Positions 28,034-39,359 of a DNA stretch of 42,995 nt are shown here, one piece after another. Where the stretch lies: the NCBI GenBank assembly GCA_002683335.1, contig NYTE01000048.1, positions 1 through 42,995 on the forward strand. The letters run 5' to 3'. The DNA is from Halieaceae bacterium (GTDB taxonomy: Bacteria > Pseudomonadota > Gammaproteobacteria > Pseudomonadales > Halieaceae). The notes under the pieces are model-generated. The model saw only the letters and a list, made by a program, of their open reading frames with translations. It was not told the DNA's origin and did no database searches. The position numbers were made by a program, and so were the translations under genes. Positions within the stretch are counted from its first letter, which is position 1. The number at the start of each line of letters is the position of its first letter.

Positions 28034-28777
28034 TTATAGGCCGGTCAACACAGATTCCGGAATATCAGCGTTGGAATAAACATTTTGCACATCATCCAGA
28101 TCTTCCAACATATCGATCAACTCCATCACCGCCGACGCGTTTTCCTCATCCAACGTAACAGCCATGCTGGGCAGCATCGTCACCTCGGCCTGCAATGGCG
28201 TAAGTCCGGCGCCAAGGAGCGCGTCGCGGATATCGGTAACGCTTTCCCACTGAGTCAGCACATCGACTGCTCCATCGGAGTCTGTCACGACGTCATCTGC
28301 CCCCGATTCGAGGGCAATCTCCATGATCGCGTCTTCATCAGCTCCGGGGGCAAACTGAATGAGTCCTGTCCTTGAGAACAAGTAAGCAACCGATCCGTCG
28401 GTGCCCAAATTTCCGCCTCGCTTAGTGAAAGCGTGACGAACCTCTGCGACCGTCCGATTCCGATTATCCGTCATTACTTCAACCAGAACGGCCACCCCAC
28501 CCGGCGCATAGCCCTCATATGTGAGCTCCTCCATGTTGTCGGCGTCATTGGTCCCCGCTCCGCGGGCGATCGCGTTATCGATCGTATCGCGCTTCATGTT
28601 GGCACCCAGGGCTTTATCCACCGCAGCTCGAAGGCGAGGATTATCCTCTACAACCGGGCCGCCGGCTCTGGCCGACACAACGAGCTCACGAATCAATTTG
28701 GTAAAAAGCTTTCCACGCTTGGCATCTTGCGCCGCTTTACGGTGCTTGATATTTGCCCATTTGCTATGGCCAGCCAT
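28034..28777 (-). CDS. yebC: YebC/PmpR family transcriptional regulator / translation factor
   Basis: [79 protein letters not shown]. Confidence 0.98.
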   Translation of the reverse strand: MAGHSKWANIKHRKAAQDAKRGKLFTKLIRELVVSARAGGPVVEDNPRLRAAVDKALGANMKRDTIDNAIARGAGTNDADNMEELTYEGYAPGGVAVLVEVMTDNRNRTVAEVRHAFTKRGGNLGTDGSVAYLFSRTGLIQFAPGADEDAIMEIALESGADDVVTDSDGAVDVLTQWESVTDIRDALLGAGLTPLQAEVTMLPSMAVTLDEENASAVMELIDMLEDLDDVQNVYSNADIPESVLTGL

Positions 28778-28784
28778 CGCTCCC

Positions 28785-30563
28785 TTACGCTCCCGACTGT
28801 GGCTCTGGTCGCCGCGGCTTGAGTGAAAGCTCCTTCAGCTGCTGGTCAGACACCATGCCCGGCGCCTCGGTCAAAACGCACTGCGCACTCTGAGTCTTTG
28901 GAAATGCAATGACGTCCCTGATGGAGTGACCGCCAACCATCAACATCACCAGACGATCCAGACCGAATGCGAGTCCGGCGTGGGGCGGCGCACCGTGTCG
29001 CAGGGCTCCGAGCAGAAAACCAAATTTGGATTCGGCCTCCTCTTCGTCAATACCCAACAAATCGAAAACGACTGTTTGCATTGACTGATCATGAATCCGC
29101 ACAGAGCCACCACCAATTTCGCTGCCATTCAGCACCATATCGTAGGCCTGAGAGAGCGCCGATTCCGGATCGGTTTTCAGCGCTTCAATCGAACAAGAGG
29201 GGGCAGTGAAGGGGTGATGTAAGGCAGTTAAGCCACCTCGCTCGTCTCGCTCGAACATCGGAAAGTCAACCACCCATAGCGGCGCCCATCCTTCTCGGAC
29301 CTGATCGAGGTCACTCGCGACTCTTAATCGCAAGGCGCCCAAAGCTTCATCTACGATGGAGCGTTTGTCAGCTCCGAAAAATAAAATGTCACCCTCCTGT
29401 ACGCCGAGACGCTCCAAGAGCAGCAAAACCGTCGCCTCAGGCATAAACTTGATAATCGGTGACTGCAGACCTTCTATTCCAGAGGTCAGGTCATTCACTT
29501 TAATCCAGGCCAGCCCCCGCGCTCCGTATACACCTACAAACTGAGTGTAGTCATCAATTTCCTTTCTGGAGAGCGTCGCACCCCCAGGCACTCTCAACGC
29601 GGCAACCCGACTGTCGGGATCCTGCGCTGGGCCGCTAAAAACCTTAAAGTCCACCCCAGTCATTAAATCGTCAATCGACACCAACTCCCAATCCACCCTA
29701 AGATCAGGCTTATCAGAGCCGTAACGCTCCATAGCATCGGCCCAAGTCATGCGCGGAAATTCTCCCAGATCGACACCGAGCTGCTCCTGAAACAGATGAC
29801 GAACTAGGCCCTCGGTAATAGACATGACTGCTTGAGCGTCGAGGAAAGATGTCTCGATATCGATTTGCGTGAATTCTGGCTGCCGGTCTGCACGCAAATC
29901 CTCATCTCGGAAGCAACGCGCGATTTGGTAATAACGATCGAAACCCGACACCATCAAAAGCTGTTTAAACAATTGAGGTGACTGGGGAAGCGCAAAAAAA
30001 GCGCCGTGTTGAGTGCGGCTGGGGACAAGATAGTCCCGCGCTCCCTCGGGGGTGGCGCGGGTAAGGATGGGTGTCTCGATGTCGAGGAATCCATGTTCAT
30101 CAAGATAGCGTCTGATCGCTGAGGTGATACGAGCGCGCGCGATAAGATTTCGCTGCATTTCTGGCCGCCGCAAATCCATGTAGCGATATTTCAGGCGAAC
30201 GTCCTCTCCCACAGCATGGTGGCCGTCAAGGGGGAAAGGTGGAGTTTGTGCGCTGCTGAGGATTTCCAATGTTTTCCCAAGCACCTCTATGCGGCCTGAA
30301 GCCATACCGGGATTAACAGTCGCTTCAGTCCGCGCCCGCACTCGACCGGTAATGCACAACACGAATTCACTGCGGACACTATCCGCTTTCTGAAAATGCT
30401 CTTCGGTATCGGGATCGAAAACAACCTGCACCACTCCCTCACGATCTCGCATGTCAAGGAAGATCACGCCACCGTGATCGCGGCGTCGGTCTACCCAGCC
30501 ACACAAAGTCACGGTTTCATCTATCAGTTTCTCGTCGACCAAGCCGCAATAATGGCTGCGCAT
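28785..30563 (-). CDS. aspS: Aspartate-tRNA ligase
   Basis: [101 protein letters not shown]. Confidence 0.98.
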   Translation of the reverse strand: MRSHYCGLVDEKLIDETVTLCGWVDRRRDHGGVIFLDMRDREGVVQVVFDPDTEEHFQKADSVRSEFVLCITGRVRARTEATVNPGMASGRIEVLGKTLEILSSAQTPPFPLDGHHAVGEDVRLKYRYMDLRRPEMQRNLIARARITSAIRRYLDEHGFLDIETPILTRATPEGARDYLVPSRTQHGAFFALPQSPQLFKQLLMVSGFDRYYQIARCFRDEDLRADRQPEFTQIDIETSFLDAQAVMSITEGLVRHLFQEQLGVDLGEFPRMTWADAMERYGSDKPDLRVDWELVSIDDLMTGVDFKVFSGPAQDPDSRVAALRVPGGATLSRKEIDDYTQFVGVYGARGLAWIKVNDLTSGIEGLQSPIIKFMPEATVLLLLERLGVQEGDILFFGADKRSIVDEALGALRLRVASDLDQVREGWAPLWVVDFPMFERDERGGLTALHHPFTAPSCSIEALKTDPESALSQAYDMVLNGSEIGGGSVRIHDQSMQTVVFDLLGIDEEEAESKFGFLLGALRHGAPPHAGLAFGLDRLVMLMVGGHSIRDVIAFPKTQSAQCVLTEAPGMVSDQQLKELSLKPRRPEPQSGA

Positions 30564-30594
30564 GTGTCTCTCCATTTCTCTTCAGTATCCGCGC

Positions 30595-30930
30595 TCAGGT
30601 CGCCTTGCTCACATCATTCTTGACAGGTGCGGCTGACTTTTCAGAAGGTTTCTTGGCGGTCTCACTCGACCCGGCCTGACCAGCATCTTTGGTCGAGGAA
30701 TTAGTGTTCTCCGCACCACTGCGCTCACCAGCAATGTTCTTCTTATCGCCGGTTTTAAAATCCGTCTCATACCAGCCTCCCCCAGAAAGCCGAAAAGAGG
30801 GGGCGCTGACTTGTTTTTTCAGACTTGATTGTCCGCAAGCCGGGCAATCAGATAGAGGAGCGTCCGCAAGCCGCTGAATCGCTTCCAAACGATGGCCACA
30901 ATCCTGACAACAGTACTCATATATTGGCAT
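30595..30930 (-). CDS. FmdB-family zinc ribbon protein
   Basis: MPIYEYCCQDCGHRLEAIQRLADAPLSDCPACG, followed by a low-complexity tail. Confidence 0.92.
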   Translation of the reverse strand: MPIYEYCCQDCGHRLEAIQRLADAPLSDCPACGQSSLKKQVSAPSFRLSGGGWYETDFKTGDKKNIAGERSGAENTNSSTKDAGQAGSSETAKKPSEKSAAPVKNDVSKAT

Positions 30931-31092
30931 GGCAAACCCTCCTCATGGTGATAGTCGATATCGGCTCAACCCAACACATGAGGTCACTAGGAAAGTTTTA
31001 CACGGGCGCGGAGCGTACCGTAAACGCTGTTGTAGTAAAAGATGGGAGGGGTGTGAGGATTTAGCTGTCCGGTGACGATGACTGGTGCCGAG

Positions 31093-31117
31093 AAAAAGGC
31101 TCCCCCGGGGAGGAGCC
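31093..31117 (-). terminator. Rho-independent terminator of the HU-like gene
   Basis: On minus strand: GGCTCC-TCCCCGGG-GGAGCC followed by TTTTT. Confidence 0.7.
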
Positions 31118-31131
31118 CGAAATACTCTCGC

Positions 31132-31485
31132 TCAATTGGCGAACTCTTTCATCTTCTTCAGTGGGCGCACCTTGACCGCAGTACTCGCGGGCTTGGCCTT
31201 AAACATAGTCTCTTCCCCGGTGAAGGGATTGATACCCTTCCGTGCCTTCACTGCGGGCTTGCGGACTGTAGTGATTTTCATCAAGCCTGGCAACGTGAAC
31301 TCGCCTGCCGCACGCTTCCCAATACTCGCCTCAATGAGTCGCTCCAGAGAACCCAGCACAGACGACACCTCCTTTTTGGAGAGACCACTGTCACCTGACA
31401 GCGCTTCGATCATTTGCGACTTTGTCATTTTTTCCTTTACCGCCTTCATTTTTGATGGCGCTTTCGGGGTAGCTTTCTTAGCCAT
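31132..31485 (-). CDS. HU/IHF-family DNA-binding protein with basic N-terminal extension
   Basis: MTKSQMIEALSGDSGLSKKEVSSVLGSLERLIEASIGKRAAGEFTLPGLMKITTVRKPAVKARKGINPFTGEETMFKAKPASTAVKVRPLKKMKEF; N-terminal MAKKATPKAPSKMKAVKEK. Confidence 0.92.
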   Translation of the reverse strand: MAKKATPKAPSKMKAVKEKMTKSQMIEALSGDSGLSKKEVSSVLGSLERLIEASIGKRAAGEFTLPGLMKITTVRKPAVKARKGINPFTGEETMFKAKPASTAVKVRPLKKMKEFAN

Positions 31486-31726
31486 TAAGTTAACACCTCT
31501 TTGAATGGTTAGATTTCGTAAGAGACAAGCGGGTACCCGCAGTCGTCGAGATTCAACACCACTCCGACCCTTGACACAACCCTCCCTCGCACTGTTTTTA
31601 TCGATATTTCGCTAGCCCGACCTAGAAGCGCACTCAATAGCCCATTCTCAACTACTGATAACGTCTGCTGTCTGTACTGCCCTACGTTCGAACATTAGAA
31701 TGGCGTTCCTGTAATTGGAGTCTGTC

Positions 31727-33445
31727 ATGCGCGCCAGCGAGTTCTTGCTTTCCACACTCAAGGAAACACCCTCAGATGCAGAGGTGATCAGTCATCAACT
31801 CATGCTGCGCGCAGGGCTGATCAGACGCGTCGCCGCCGGCATTTACAATTGGATGCCGCTGGGCCTCAGGGTCTTGCGGAATGTGGAGCGAATCATTCGC
31901 GAGGAGATGGAGCGTGCCGGCGCACTCGAACTATCCATGCCCGTTGTCCAACCCGGAGAACTGTGGGAGGAATCGGGTCGATGGGAACTTTATGGCCCGG
32001 AGCTATGTCGCCTTACAGACAGGCATGAGCGACCTTTTTGCCTGGGACCGACTCACGAGGAGATTGTCACGCACATTGCCCGATCGGAAATCAAGAGTTA
32101 CAAGCAACTCCCCGTTAATCTCTTTCAGATTCAGACCAAATTCCGAGACGAAATAAGGCCCCGATTTGGCATCATGCGATCGCGCGAATTCATCATGAAG
32201 GACGCCTATTCTTTTCACATCGATCAAGCTTCTCAGGAACAAACCTACTGGCGTATGCACGAAGCCTACTCAGCGATCTTTTCGCGGCTGGGGCTTGATT
32301 TTCGTGCGGTCGAAGCTGACACCGGTGCGATCGGGGGCAATCACTCCCACGAATTTCATGTCTTGGCTGAATCGGGTGAGGATGCAATCGCCTTTTCCAC
32401 AGGTAGCGACTACGCCGCAAATGTTGAATTAGCGCCCGCGCTACCGGGCGGTAGGATCACATTGGAAGGTGCGACATCGCCGGAGCGGGAAAAGTTTGCC
32501 ACGCCCGACGTGACCACTATTGACGACCTCTCGGTCCATTTTGATATTCCCGCCGACCGGTCGGTCAAAACACTCCTCGCCAAAGGAGACCAAGATGAGC
32601 TGATTGCTCTGGTCGTAAGGGGTGACCATCGGCTGAACGCGACAAAAGCGTCGAAACTGACGGGTTTGCAGTCGCCCCTGACGCTAGCAGATGGAAATGA
32701 AGTCAAGGCGCGACTCGGTGCTGGCTTTGGATCATTGGGTCCGGTAGATCTTCCGGTGCGCATAATTGTTGATCAGACCGCCGCCTCCATGCCCGACTTT
32801 GTCTGCGGTGCCAATGCGGATGGCCATCACTTTAAAGGTGCTATATGGCATCGCGATGTTCCTGACTTCGAGGTGGCTGACATCCGAGAAATCGCCAGCG
32901 GCGATCCCAGCCCCTGTGGCAGTGGCACTCTGGAAATTCGCCGGGGCATCGAAGTTGGGCATATTTTTCAACTGGGGACCAAATACTCGGAGGCGATGAA
33001 TGCAACCGTGCTTGACAAACAGGGTCGCCAACAACCGATGGTAATGGGCTGTTATGGCATTGGTGTCACGCGCATCGTCGCCGCCGCTATTGAGCAAAAC
33101 CATGACGACAAGGGCATTATTTGGCCAGCCGCTATGGCGCCTTTTGATGTCGCCATAGTGCCCCTAGGTATAGATAAGTCTGATGCCGTCCGAGATGCCA
33201 CAGAGGCACTCTATGCGGCCTGCAACGCCGCGGGCTTGTCAGTATTTATGGATGATCGAGCCGAGCGGCCAGGCGTCAAGTTCGCGGAAATGGAATTACT
33301 CGGCATGCCTGTGCGCGTTACCATTGGCGAACGATCTCTCGCCGAGGGCCATCTTGAGATCTCGCGACGCTCAGACGGCCAAACGGAGATGGTCACTGCC
33401 GAAGCCGCCGTGGATCAGATTCGCCAGTTCCTGAACGACAGATGA
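31727..33445 (+). CDS. proS: Proline-tRNA ligase
   Basis: [80 protein letters not shown], class II ProRS with editing insertion. ATG 31727 preferred to TTG 31715. Confidence 0.98.
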   Translation: MRASEFLLSTLKETPSDAEVISHQLMLRAGLIRRVAAGIYNWMPLGLRVLRNVERIIREEMERAGALELSMPVVQPGELWEESGRWELYGPELCRLTDRHERPFCLGPTHEEIVTHIARSEIKSYKQLPVNLFQIQTKFRDEIRPRFGIMRSREFIMKDAYSFHIDQASQEQTYWRMHEAYSAIFSRLGLDFRAVEADTGAIGGNHSHEFHVLAESGEDAIAFSTGSDYAANVELAPALPGGRITLEGATSPEREKFATPDVTTIDDLSVHFDIPADRSVKTLLAKGDQDELIALVVRGDHRLNATKASKLTGLQSPLTLADGNEVKARLGAGFGSLGPVDLPVRIIVDQTAASMPDFVCGANADGHHFKGAIWHRDVPDFEVADIREIASGDPSPCGSGTLEIRRGIEVGHIFQLGTKYSEAMNATVLDKQGRQQPMVMGCYGIGVTRIVAAAIEQNHDDKGIIWPAAMAPFDVAIVPLGIDKSDAVRDATEALYAACNAAGLSVFMDDRAERPGVKFAEMELLGMPVRVTIGERSLAEGHLEISRRSDGQTEMVTAEAAVDQIRQFLNDR

Positions 33446-33692
33446 AATCTTAACAGTGCACTGCCATTTACTGATCAGTCGCATCGCCGGTTAGCGCTAT
33501 CGCAAGGGTCGTTGATCGGTTTAATCATACGCACAATTTGCGGCTGAGCGCCCGATAGCGGGGCACACGGCGGTCGGCATGCGCCGGGAAAAGTCCACAC
33601 AGTGCGGCAAAATCGGGTTCATATCGCACCTCCCGACTGGTGAGTCGCCCATTCCGCCGGTAAGATTGGGCGCCTTAAATAAGAGATACATC

Positions 33693-35036
33693 ATGCACCC
33701 GGAAGCAAAAAAGCTACTGGCCGAGTACCCCAATATCAAAATGGTAGAGGCGCTAATCACGGACTGTAACGGCGCAGCGCGGGGTAAATGGCTGCCAGTA
33801 GATAAACTGTCTTCGCTACTCACTGAAGGTATTAAGTTGCCTGAGTCCGCGGTCGCACAAGATATATGGGGAAGAGATGTGTCCAGAATTTGTCTTGAAA
33901 ACGGCGACATCGATGGATGGTGCCGCGTGATTGACGGCTCACTTGCCCCGTCGCTGACCGCCAGCGGAATCGATCAAGCACAGGTCGTACTGACTATGTT
34001 TCGGGAGGATGGCGCGCCCTCCTTCTGGGACCCGCGTCAGGTATTGAGCAAAGTGGTGACCGCCTTGGCAGACCGTGGCCTTCACCCGCGCGTGGCGATC
34101 GAGCTGGAGTTCAACCTGTTCGATCGTCCCACCGACGGGCAGTCACTGAGAGAGGCGCTACCAGACGAATCACGCACCGGCGGTAATCTCTACGGATTGA
34201 GCGCTCTGGATGAACATGCTGGGTTACTCGAAGTCTTGAGAGAGACTTTCGCGGTTCAGCACTTGCCCTACGAGGGCGTATTGAAAGAAGCCGCACCGAC
34301 GCAATATGAAATCAATGTCGCTTATTCCGACGACGCGCTCGCCTATTGCGATCAAATAGTAAGGATGCAACGCGGAATCAGTACCGTCGCGGCGCGCTTC
34401 GAGACACTCGCGAGCTTTATGCCCAAGCCGATGGAAAACCAAGCGGGGAATGGCATGCATATGCATTGCAGCCTGCTGGATAGCTCAGGTCGAAATGTCT
34501 TTGACAGCGGAACCAGCGAGGGCACGACACTATTACATCAAGCGGTCGCTGGCTGCATAGCGCTGATGCCCGACACGCAACTCATTTTCGCACCGAGCTA
34601 CAACGCCTATCGGCGATTCCAGCCGGGCAATCACGCCCCTACGCAACCCAATTGGGGTTACGATAATCGAACAACTGCTCTGCGGATTCCGGCCAGTCCT
34701 AGCGCCGCAACGCGAATAGAGCATCGAGTAGCCGGCGCCGACAGCAACCCTTACCTAGCTATTGCAGCGCTGTTGGCGGGCATCCTGATGGGGCTGGAAA
34801 AAGGTCTGATAGCGCCTGATCCCATTTCCGGTAATGCCTGGACGGATGACAGGGACAACGATTTCTTGCCCCGTCACATGGCTGACGCGATTCATCGCTT
34901 CTCGCGTTCTCCAAATGTCGAGGCCTATTTGAGCGAACCGTTTCAGAGAGCCTTCACAGAACTGAAACAACAAGAGCTAGTGGAGTTCGAGCGACGGGTG
35001 ACCCATTTCGAACTGGAAACCTACCTTTCAGCCTAG
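33693..35036 (+). CDS. Glutamine synthetase family protein (gamma-glutamylpolyamine synthetase/PuuA-like)
   Basis: MVEALITDCNGAARGKWLPVDKL, RVAIELEFNLFDRP, YEGVLKEAAPTQYEINVAY, ENQAGNGMHMHCSLLD, GYDNRTTALRIP, RIEHRVAGADSNPYLAIAALLAG. ATG 33693 preferred to ORF start 33579. Confidence 0.9.
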   Translation: MHPEAKKLLAEYPNIKMVEALITDCNGAARGKWLPVDKLSSLLTEGIKLPESAVAQDIWGRDVSRICLENGDIDGWCRVIDGSLAPSLTASGIDQAQVVLTMFREDGAPSFWDPRQVLSKVVTALADRGLHPRVAIELEFNLFDRPTDGQSLREALPDESRTGGNLYGLSALDEHAGLLEVLRETFAVQHLPYEGVLKEAAPTQYEINVAYSDDALAYCDQIVRMQRGISTVAARFETLASFMPKPMENQAGNGMHMHCSLLDSSGRNVFDSGTSEGTTLLHQAVAGCIALMPDTQLIFAPSYNAYRRFQPGNHAPTQPNWGYDNRTTALRIPASPSAATRIEHRVAGADSNPYLAIAALLAGILMGLEKGLIAPDPISGNAWTDDRDNDFLPRHMADAIHRFSRSPNVEAYLSEPFQRAFTELKQQELVEFERRVTHFELETYLSA

Positions 35037-35094
35037 GCATCAGCAGAACCCAGCGGCCCCGAGTTTTTTCTGTCATCCATCAATGGAGTAATAC

Positions 35095-35574
35095 ATGAGT
35101 ACCGCCCACGATTTCTCAGCAGAGCTTGCCAGCGGCGAGGAAACTTCACTGTCTCAGTTCCAGGGGCAGGTTTTATTGATTGTGAATACCGCCTCAAAGT
35201 GCGGATTTACCCCCCAATACGCGGGCCTTGAGTCATTGCAGCAGCGCTACGAGACACGTGGGTTTTCGGTACTCGCTTTCCCGTGCAACCAATTCGGCGC
35301 ACAAGAACCAGGAACAGAGACCGACATTCAGTCTTTCTGTGAGATGAATTACCAGACGACTTTTCCACTGTTCAGTAAAATAGAGGTAAACGGGGCAGCA
35401 AGTCACCCTCTTTTCACCCACCTCAAGGAACAAGCACCCGGCATCTTAGGTAGCAAGCAGATCAAATGGAATTTCACCAAGTTTCTGGTCAACCAACAGG
35501 GTGAGGTCGTCAGGCGCTACGCACCGTCTACCGACCCCAAGGCCATTGCTGCGGACATCGAAGCACTCCTCTGA
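35095..35574 (+). CDS. Glutathione peroxidase family protein (Cys form)
   Basis: LLIVNTASKCGFTPQYAGLESLQQRYETRGFSVLAFPCNQFGAQEPGTETDIQSFCEMNY, KWNFTKFLVNQQGEVVRRYAPSTDP; codon at the catalytic position is TGC. Confidence 0.96.
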   Translation: MSTAHDFSAELASGEETSLSQFQGQVLLIVNTASKCGFTPQYAGLESLQQRYETRGFSVLAFPCNQFGAQEPGTETDIQSFCEMNYQTTFPLFSKIEVNGAASHPLFTHLKEQAPGILGSKQIKWNFTKFLVNQQGEVVRRYAPSTDPKAIAADIEALL

Positions 35575-35580
35575 CAGCGG

Positions 35581-37158
35581 TCAGTGCTCACGCGTCTCGC
35601 GAAAACGAATATCCGGCCAGCGTTCTTCCATCAATGAGAGGTTCACTCTGGTCGGCGCTAAATAGGTGAGGTAGCCACCTCCGTCTTCAGAAAGGTGCTC
35701 GGCGGCCTTTTTACGAAACTCTTCAAGCTTGCGATCGTCCGCTGCTTCTACCCAACGGGCGGTGTAGACGTTGATTGGCTCATAAAGCGCTTCGACCTTG
35801 TATTCGTCAGCCAGCCGGTAGGCGACGACGTCGAACTGCAGTTGCCCCACAGCGCCCACAATAAGATCACTGTTGTTTAGCGGCGAAAATACCTGCGTTG
35901 AACCCTCCTCGGACAATTGCTGCAACCCCTTTTGCAGCGCTTTGGCCTTCATGGGGTCTTTTAGCCGAATACGCCGAAACAGCTCAGGTGCGAAATGGGG
36001 AATACCGGCAAAGCGGATAGCTTCGCCGGTCGTGAAAGTGTCGCCGATCTGGATCGTCCCATGGTTATGTAGACCGATAATATCCCCCGCCACCGCCGAC
36101 TCTACGAGGCTGCGATCGCCTGCACGAAAGGTTACTGCATCGGCAATGCGCACATTTTTTTCAATCCGGACGTGCCGCATCTTCATGCCTTTTTCATAGC
36201 GGCCTGAACAAATGCGCATGAAGGCAATACGGTCTCGGTGCTTGGGGTCCATGTTCGCCTGAATCTTGAATACAAAACCAGTGAAGTCGGGTTGGGATGC
36301 CTCGACCACTCGCTCAGTCGATACCCGGGGTTGGGGCGCGGGCGCCCAGTTGACAAAATCGTTCAGCATCTCTCGCACACCGAAGTTACCCAGTGCGGTA
36401 CCAAAAAATACCGGGGTTAACTGTCCCGCTAAAAAGGCGTCCAAATCAAATTCATGTGACGCACCACGAACCAATTCGATTTCCTCGAAAAACGCCTCAT
36501 AGTCATCAGCCAATAGGTCACGAGCAGGGTCTGAATCGAGGCCGGCAATGACTTTTTCCTCAGTCAGCACCCCGCCTTCTCCAGGGCTGAAACAATGAAT
36601 CGTATCGGTGTAGAGGTTATACACACCCTTGAAATCTCGCCCCATGCCGATGGGCCAGTTGATGGGGGCACCTGCAATACCTAATACCGCCTCAACCTCG
36701 TCCACTAGTTCGACGGGATCACGAATATCGCGGTCGAGTTTATTGATGAAAGTCAGGATTGGTGTATCCCGCAAGCGGCATACGTTCATTAGCTTGATGG
36801 TGCGATCCTCGACACCTTTAGCTCCGTCTATCACCATCAGCGCTGAATCCACTGCTGTCAGAGTCCGATATGTATCCTCCGAGAAGTCCTCGTGCCCTGG
36901 CGTATCCAACAAGTTGACCCAGCGGTCACGGTACGGAAACTGCATAACCGATGATGTGACAGAGATACCGCGCTCCTGCTCCAGCGTCATCCAATCGGAA
37001 GTCGCGTGAGGCCCTCTCTTACCTTTGACCGATCCGGCTACCTGAATGGCCTGACCCAATAACAGCAGTTTCTCCGTCATTGTCGTTTTACCCGCATCCG
37101 GATGCGAAATAATGGCAAAAGTGCGGCGGGAATCGATGTCGCGCTGTAAGTCAGACAT
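35581..37158 (-). CDS. prfC: Peptide chain release factor 3
   Basis: [86 protein letters not shown]. Confidence 0.98.
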   Translation of the reverse strand: MSDLQRDIDSRRTFAIISHPDAGKTTMTEKLLLLGQAIQVAGSVKGKRGPHATSDWMTLEQERGISVTSSVMQFPYRDRWVNLLDTPGHEDFSEDTYRTLTAVDSALMVIDGAKGVEDRTIKLMNVCRLRDTPILTFINKLDRDIRDPVELVDEVEAVLGIAGAPINWPIGMGRDFKGVYNLYTDTIHCFSPGEGGVLTEEKVIAGLDSDPARDLLADDYEAFFEEIELVRGASHEFDLDAFLAGQLTPVFFGTALGNFGVREMLNDFVNWAPAPQPRVSTERVVEASQPDFTGFVFKIQANMDPKHRDRIAFMRICSGRYEKGMKMRHVRIEKNVRIADAVTFRAGDRSLVESAVAGDIIGLHNHGTIQIGDTFTTGEAIRFAGIPHFAPELFRRIRLKDPMKAKALQKGLQQLSEEGSTQVFSPLNNSDLIVGAVGQLQFDVVAYRLADEYKVEALYEPINVYTARWVEAADDRKLEEFRKKAAEHLSEDGGGYLTYLAPTRVNLSLMEERWPDIRFRETREH

Positions 37159-37206
37159 GGTGGCTCCTATGAGGACGCCGGATTATGCCAGCCAATTAGG
37201 GGGTCG

Positions 37207-37824
37207 TCAGGTCTGAGAGGGTAATACCTGCTCAAGGTGATGCAGCAGCCGCTCACCCAGATCAGTGAAGTCTATCGGCTCATCTGCCCCCACCTCTAGC
37301 TGAACCGAGGTCACTTCCAACCCTTCGTGTCCACAAGGATTGATACCCGAGAACGGGGATAGATCCATATCAACATTAAGCGATAAACCGTGGTAACTGC
37401 GACCTCGGCTAACCTTCAAGCCGAGAGCTGCTATCTTTCTGCCCCGCACATAAACGCCTCTTGCCGCCGGGTCGCCCTGAGCGGTGATACCGTGATCGGC
37501 CAGTAGATTGATTACTGCTGTCTCGAGGCTTTCCACCAACTCACGCACATTCATGCCCGCACGCCGGAGATCATAGAGAACATAGGCGATCCATTGGCCG
37601 GGACCGTGATACGTGACCTGGCCACCCCGATCGATGTGAACAACTGGAATAGCACCCGCGTCCAGAACATGCTCGGCACGACCAGACAGCCCCTGAGTGT
37701 AAACCGGCGGGTGCTGTAGTAGCCATATTTCATCGTCGGTAGCCCCCGTTCGGGCCGCGGTGAAAACCTTCATCGCCTCAAAGGTGGGGGAAAACTCCAC
37801 TAATCCCAGTCGCCGGAATTCCAT
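37207..37824 (-). CDS. lipB: Octanoyltransferase LipB
   Basis: EIWLLQHPPVYTQGLSGRAEHVL, HIDRGGQVTYHGPGQWIAYVLYDLRR, RKIAALGLKVSRGRSYHGLSLNVDMDLSPFSGINPCGHEGLEVTS. Confidence 0.97.
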   Translation of the reverse strand: MEFRRLGLVEFSPTFEAMKVFTAARTGATDDEIWLLQHPPVYTQGLSGRAEHVLDAGAIPVVHIDRGGQVTYHGPGQWIAYVLYDLRRAGMNVRELVESLETAVINLLADHGITAQGDPAARGVYVRGRKIAALGLKVSRGRSYHGLSLNVDMDLSPFSGINPCGHEGLEVTSVQLEVGADEPIDFTDLGERLLHHLEQVLPSQT

Positions 37825-37828
37825 GAGC

Positions 37829-38095
37829 TTAAATCACCATAGACACCAAGCCCGTGTCCATCAAATCTTGATGTATTAGGCGCAACTGTGTCTCGCTCTG
37901 AGCTTCGATGGTGACAGTAATAGACTGAAAAGTGCCTTTTTTCGAGTCCTTTATCACCACGTCATCCCGACTGAAACCCGATGCATGGCGATCAAAAATA
38001 CTCAGAACCCTAGCGCTAAAAGTATCACTGGATCGGCCGAGCACTTTGATCGGGTAAGCACAAGGAAATACGATCTTTGGAGGCTCGACATTCAC
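37829..38095 (-). CDS. ybeD: YbeD/DUF493 family protein
   Basis: 88 aa: PPKIVFPCAYPIKVLGRSSDTFSARVLSIFDRH...LRLIHQDLMDTGLVSMVI; position between dacA and lipB. Confidence 0.93.
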   Translation of the reverse strand: MNVEPPKIVFPCAYPIKVLGRSSDTFSARVLSIFDRHASGFSRDDVVIKDSKKGTFQSITVTIEAQSETQLRLIHQDLMDTGLVSMVI

Positions 38096-38101
38096 AGGTA
38101 T

Positions 38102-39295
38102 TTAGCCCGCCAAGCCCTGAAACCACAGCACGATACTATCCCATAACCGCGCAAAAAAACCTGCAGCCTCAATATTGTTGAGTACTTCGAGGGGGATCTC
38201 AGCCACTGCCTCGCCATTTCGGCTCAGCAATACTCTACCAACGACGTCGCCCACTAGCAGCGGCGCGATCAGCGGTGTGTCTACCTCGACAGACTGCGTG
38301 ATCTCGACGCTGGCACGCGGCAAGGTCAATACAACATCCCTACTGACACCGAGAGAAACTTGCTCACTGAGCCCCTTCCAAACGCGATGTTCAACCAGCA
38401 CTTGCTCCGCCGTGAGAGGGCGGACCGTCTCATAAAATCTAAACCCATAGTTGAGCAAACTGCGTGTTTCAGCCTTGCGGCTGCCTGTAGAGCTGCTTCC
38501 CATTACGACTGAAATCAATCGCATTCCTTTGCGCTTTGCTGACGCCACAAGGCCATATCCTGCTTCGCGTGTATACCCTGTCTTAAGACCGTCCACCGTA
38601 TCGTCCTCCCGTAAAAGGTGGTTGCGGTTGTATTGTGTAATGTCGTTATAGGTATAACTTCGCTCTTTGTAGACTGTATAGCGATCCGGGTGGTCGCGAA
38701 TCGCTGCAATCGCCAACGCTGCAAGATCTCTGGCGGTAGACGAGTGGTCTGGATGCGGCAGCCCGTGGCTATTTTCAAAGTGGGTGCTAACGAGATTCAT
38801 CTCACTCGCATATTGATTCATCAAATCGACAAATGCCTTCTCGCTCCCGGCAATGTGTTCGGCAATCGCTACCGTGGCATCATTGCCAGACGAAATCACA
38901 ATGCCTCGCTCCAGTTCGGCCACCGTCACGACCTTCCCGGGTTCAATCCACATTAGCGAAGAACCGTTAAAAACCGGGTTCTGAGACCAGGCATTTCTGC
39001 TCACGGGCACGACATCATTCAGACCCAATCGCCCCAGCTCAACTTCCTGTGCAAGGATGTAAGCGGTCATCAGCTTGGTAAGGCTGGCTGGCGGCAGTTT
39101 TAAATCGGGGTTGTGCTCCACCAACACTTCACCCGTATCAAAATCCACCAAAATGTAAGAATCCGCATTGATGGAAGGGGGCGCCGGTACCAAGCCGGCG
39201 CCGGCATTTACGGTAGTCGTAAGTAGCAGGTTCGCCAGAGCAAAACCGAATAACCAACACCTCAAATTCTGCACAACTAACCTCTTCACACTCAT
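38102..39295 (-). CDS. dacA: D-alanyl-D-alanine carboxypeptidase (PBP5/6 type)
   Basis: Signal peptide after MSVKRLVVQNLRCW; SYILVDFDTGEVLVEHNPDLKLPPASLTKLMTAYI (SxxK), VISSGNDATVAIAEHIAGS, VDGLKTGYTREAGYGLVASAKRKGMRLISVVMG (KTG). ATG 39295 preferred to ORF start 39409. Confidence 0.97.
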   Translation of the reverse strand: MSVKRLVVQNLRCWLFGFALANLLLTTTVNAGAGLVPAPPSINADSYILVDFDTGEVLVEHNPDLKLPPASLTKLMTAYILAQEVELGRLGLNDVVPVSRNAWSQNPVFNGSSLMWIEPGKVVTVAELERGIVISSGNDATVAIAEHIAGSEKAFVDLMNQYASEMNLVSTHFENSHGLPHPDHSSTARDLAALAIAAIRDHPDRYTVYKERSYTYNDITQYNRNHLLREDDTVDGLKTGYTREAGYGLVASAKRKGMRLISVVMGSSSTGSRKAETRSLLNYGFRFYETVRPLTAEQVLVEHRVWKGLSEQVSLGVSRDVVLTLPRASVEITQSVEVDTPLIAPLLVGDVVGRVLLSRNGEAVAEIPLEVLNNIEAAGFFARLWDSIVLWFQGLAG

Positions 39296-39359
39296 AACAT
39301 CAATTTCGCGGTCGTCCGGCAGTGTAACAAGCGGCGGCGAGTACAGAGGACGTAAATTT

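Noticed and set aside
35095-35574. Selenocysteine-containing glutathione peroxidase
   Set aside because: The catalytic codon is TGC (Cys) in NTASKCGFTPQ, and there is no in-frame TGA.
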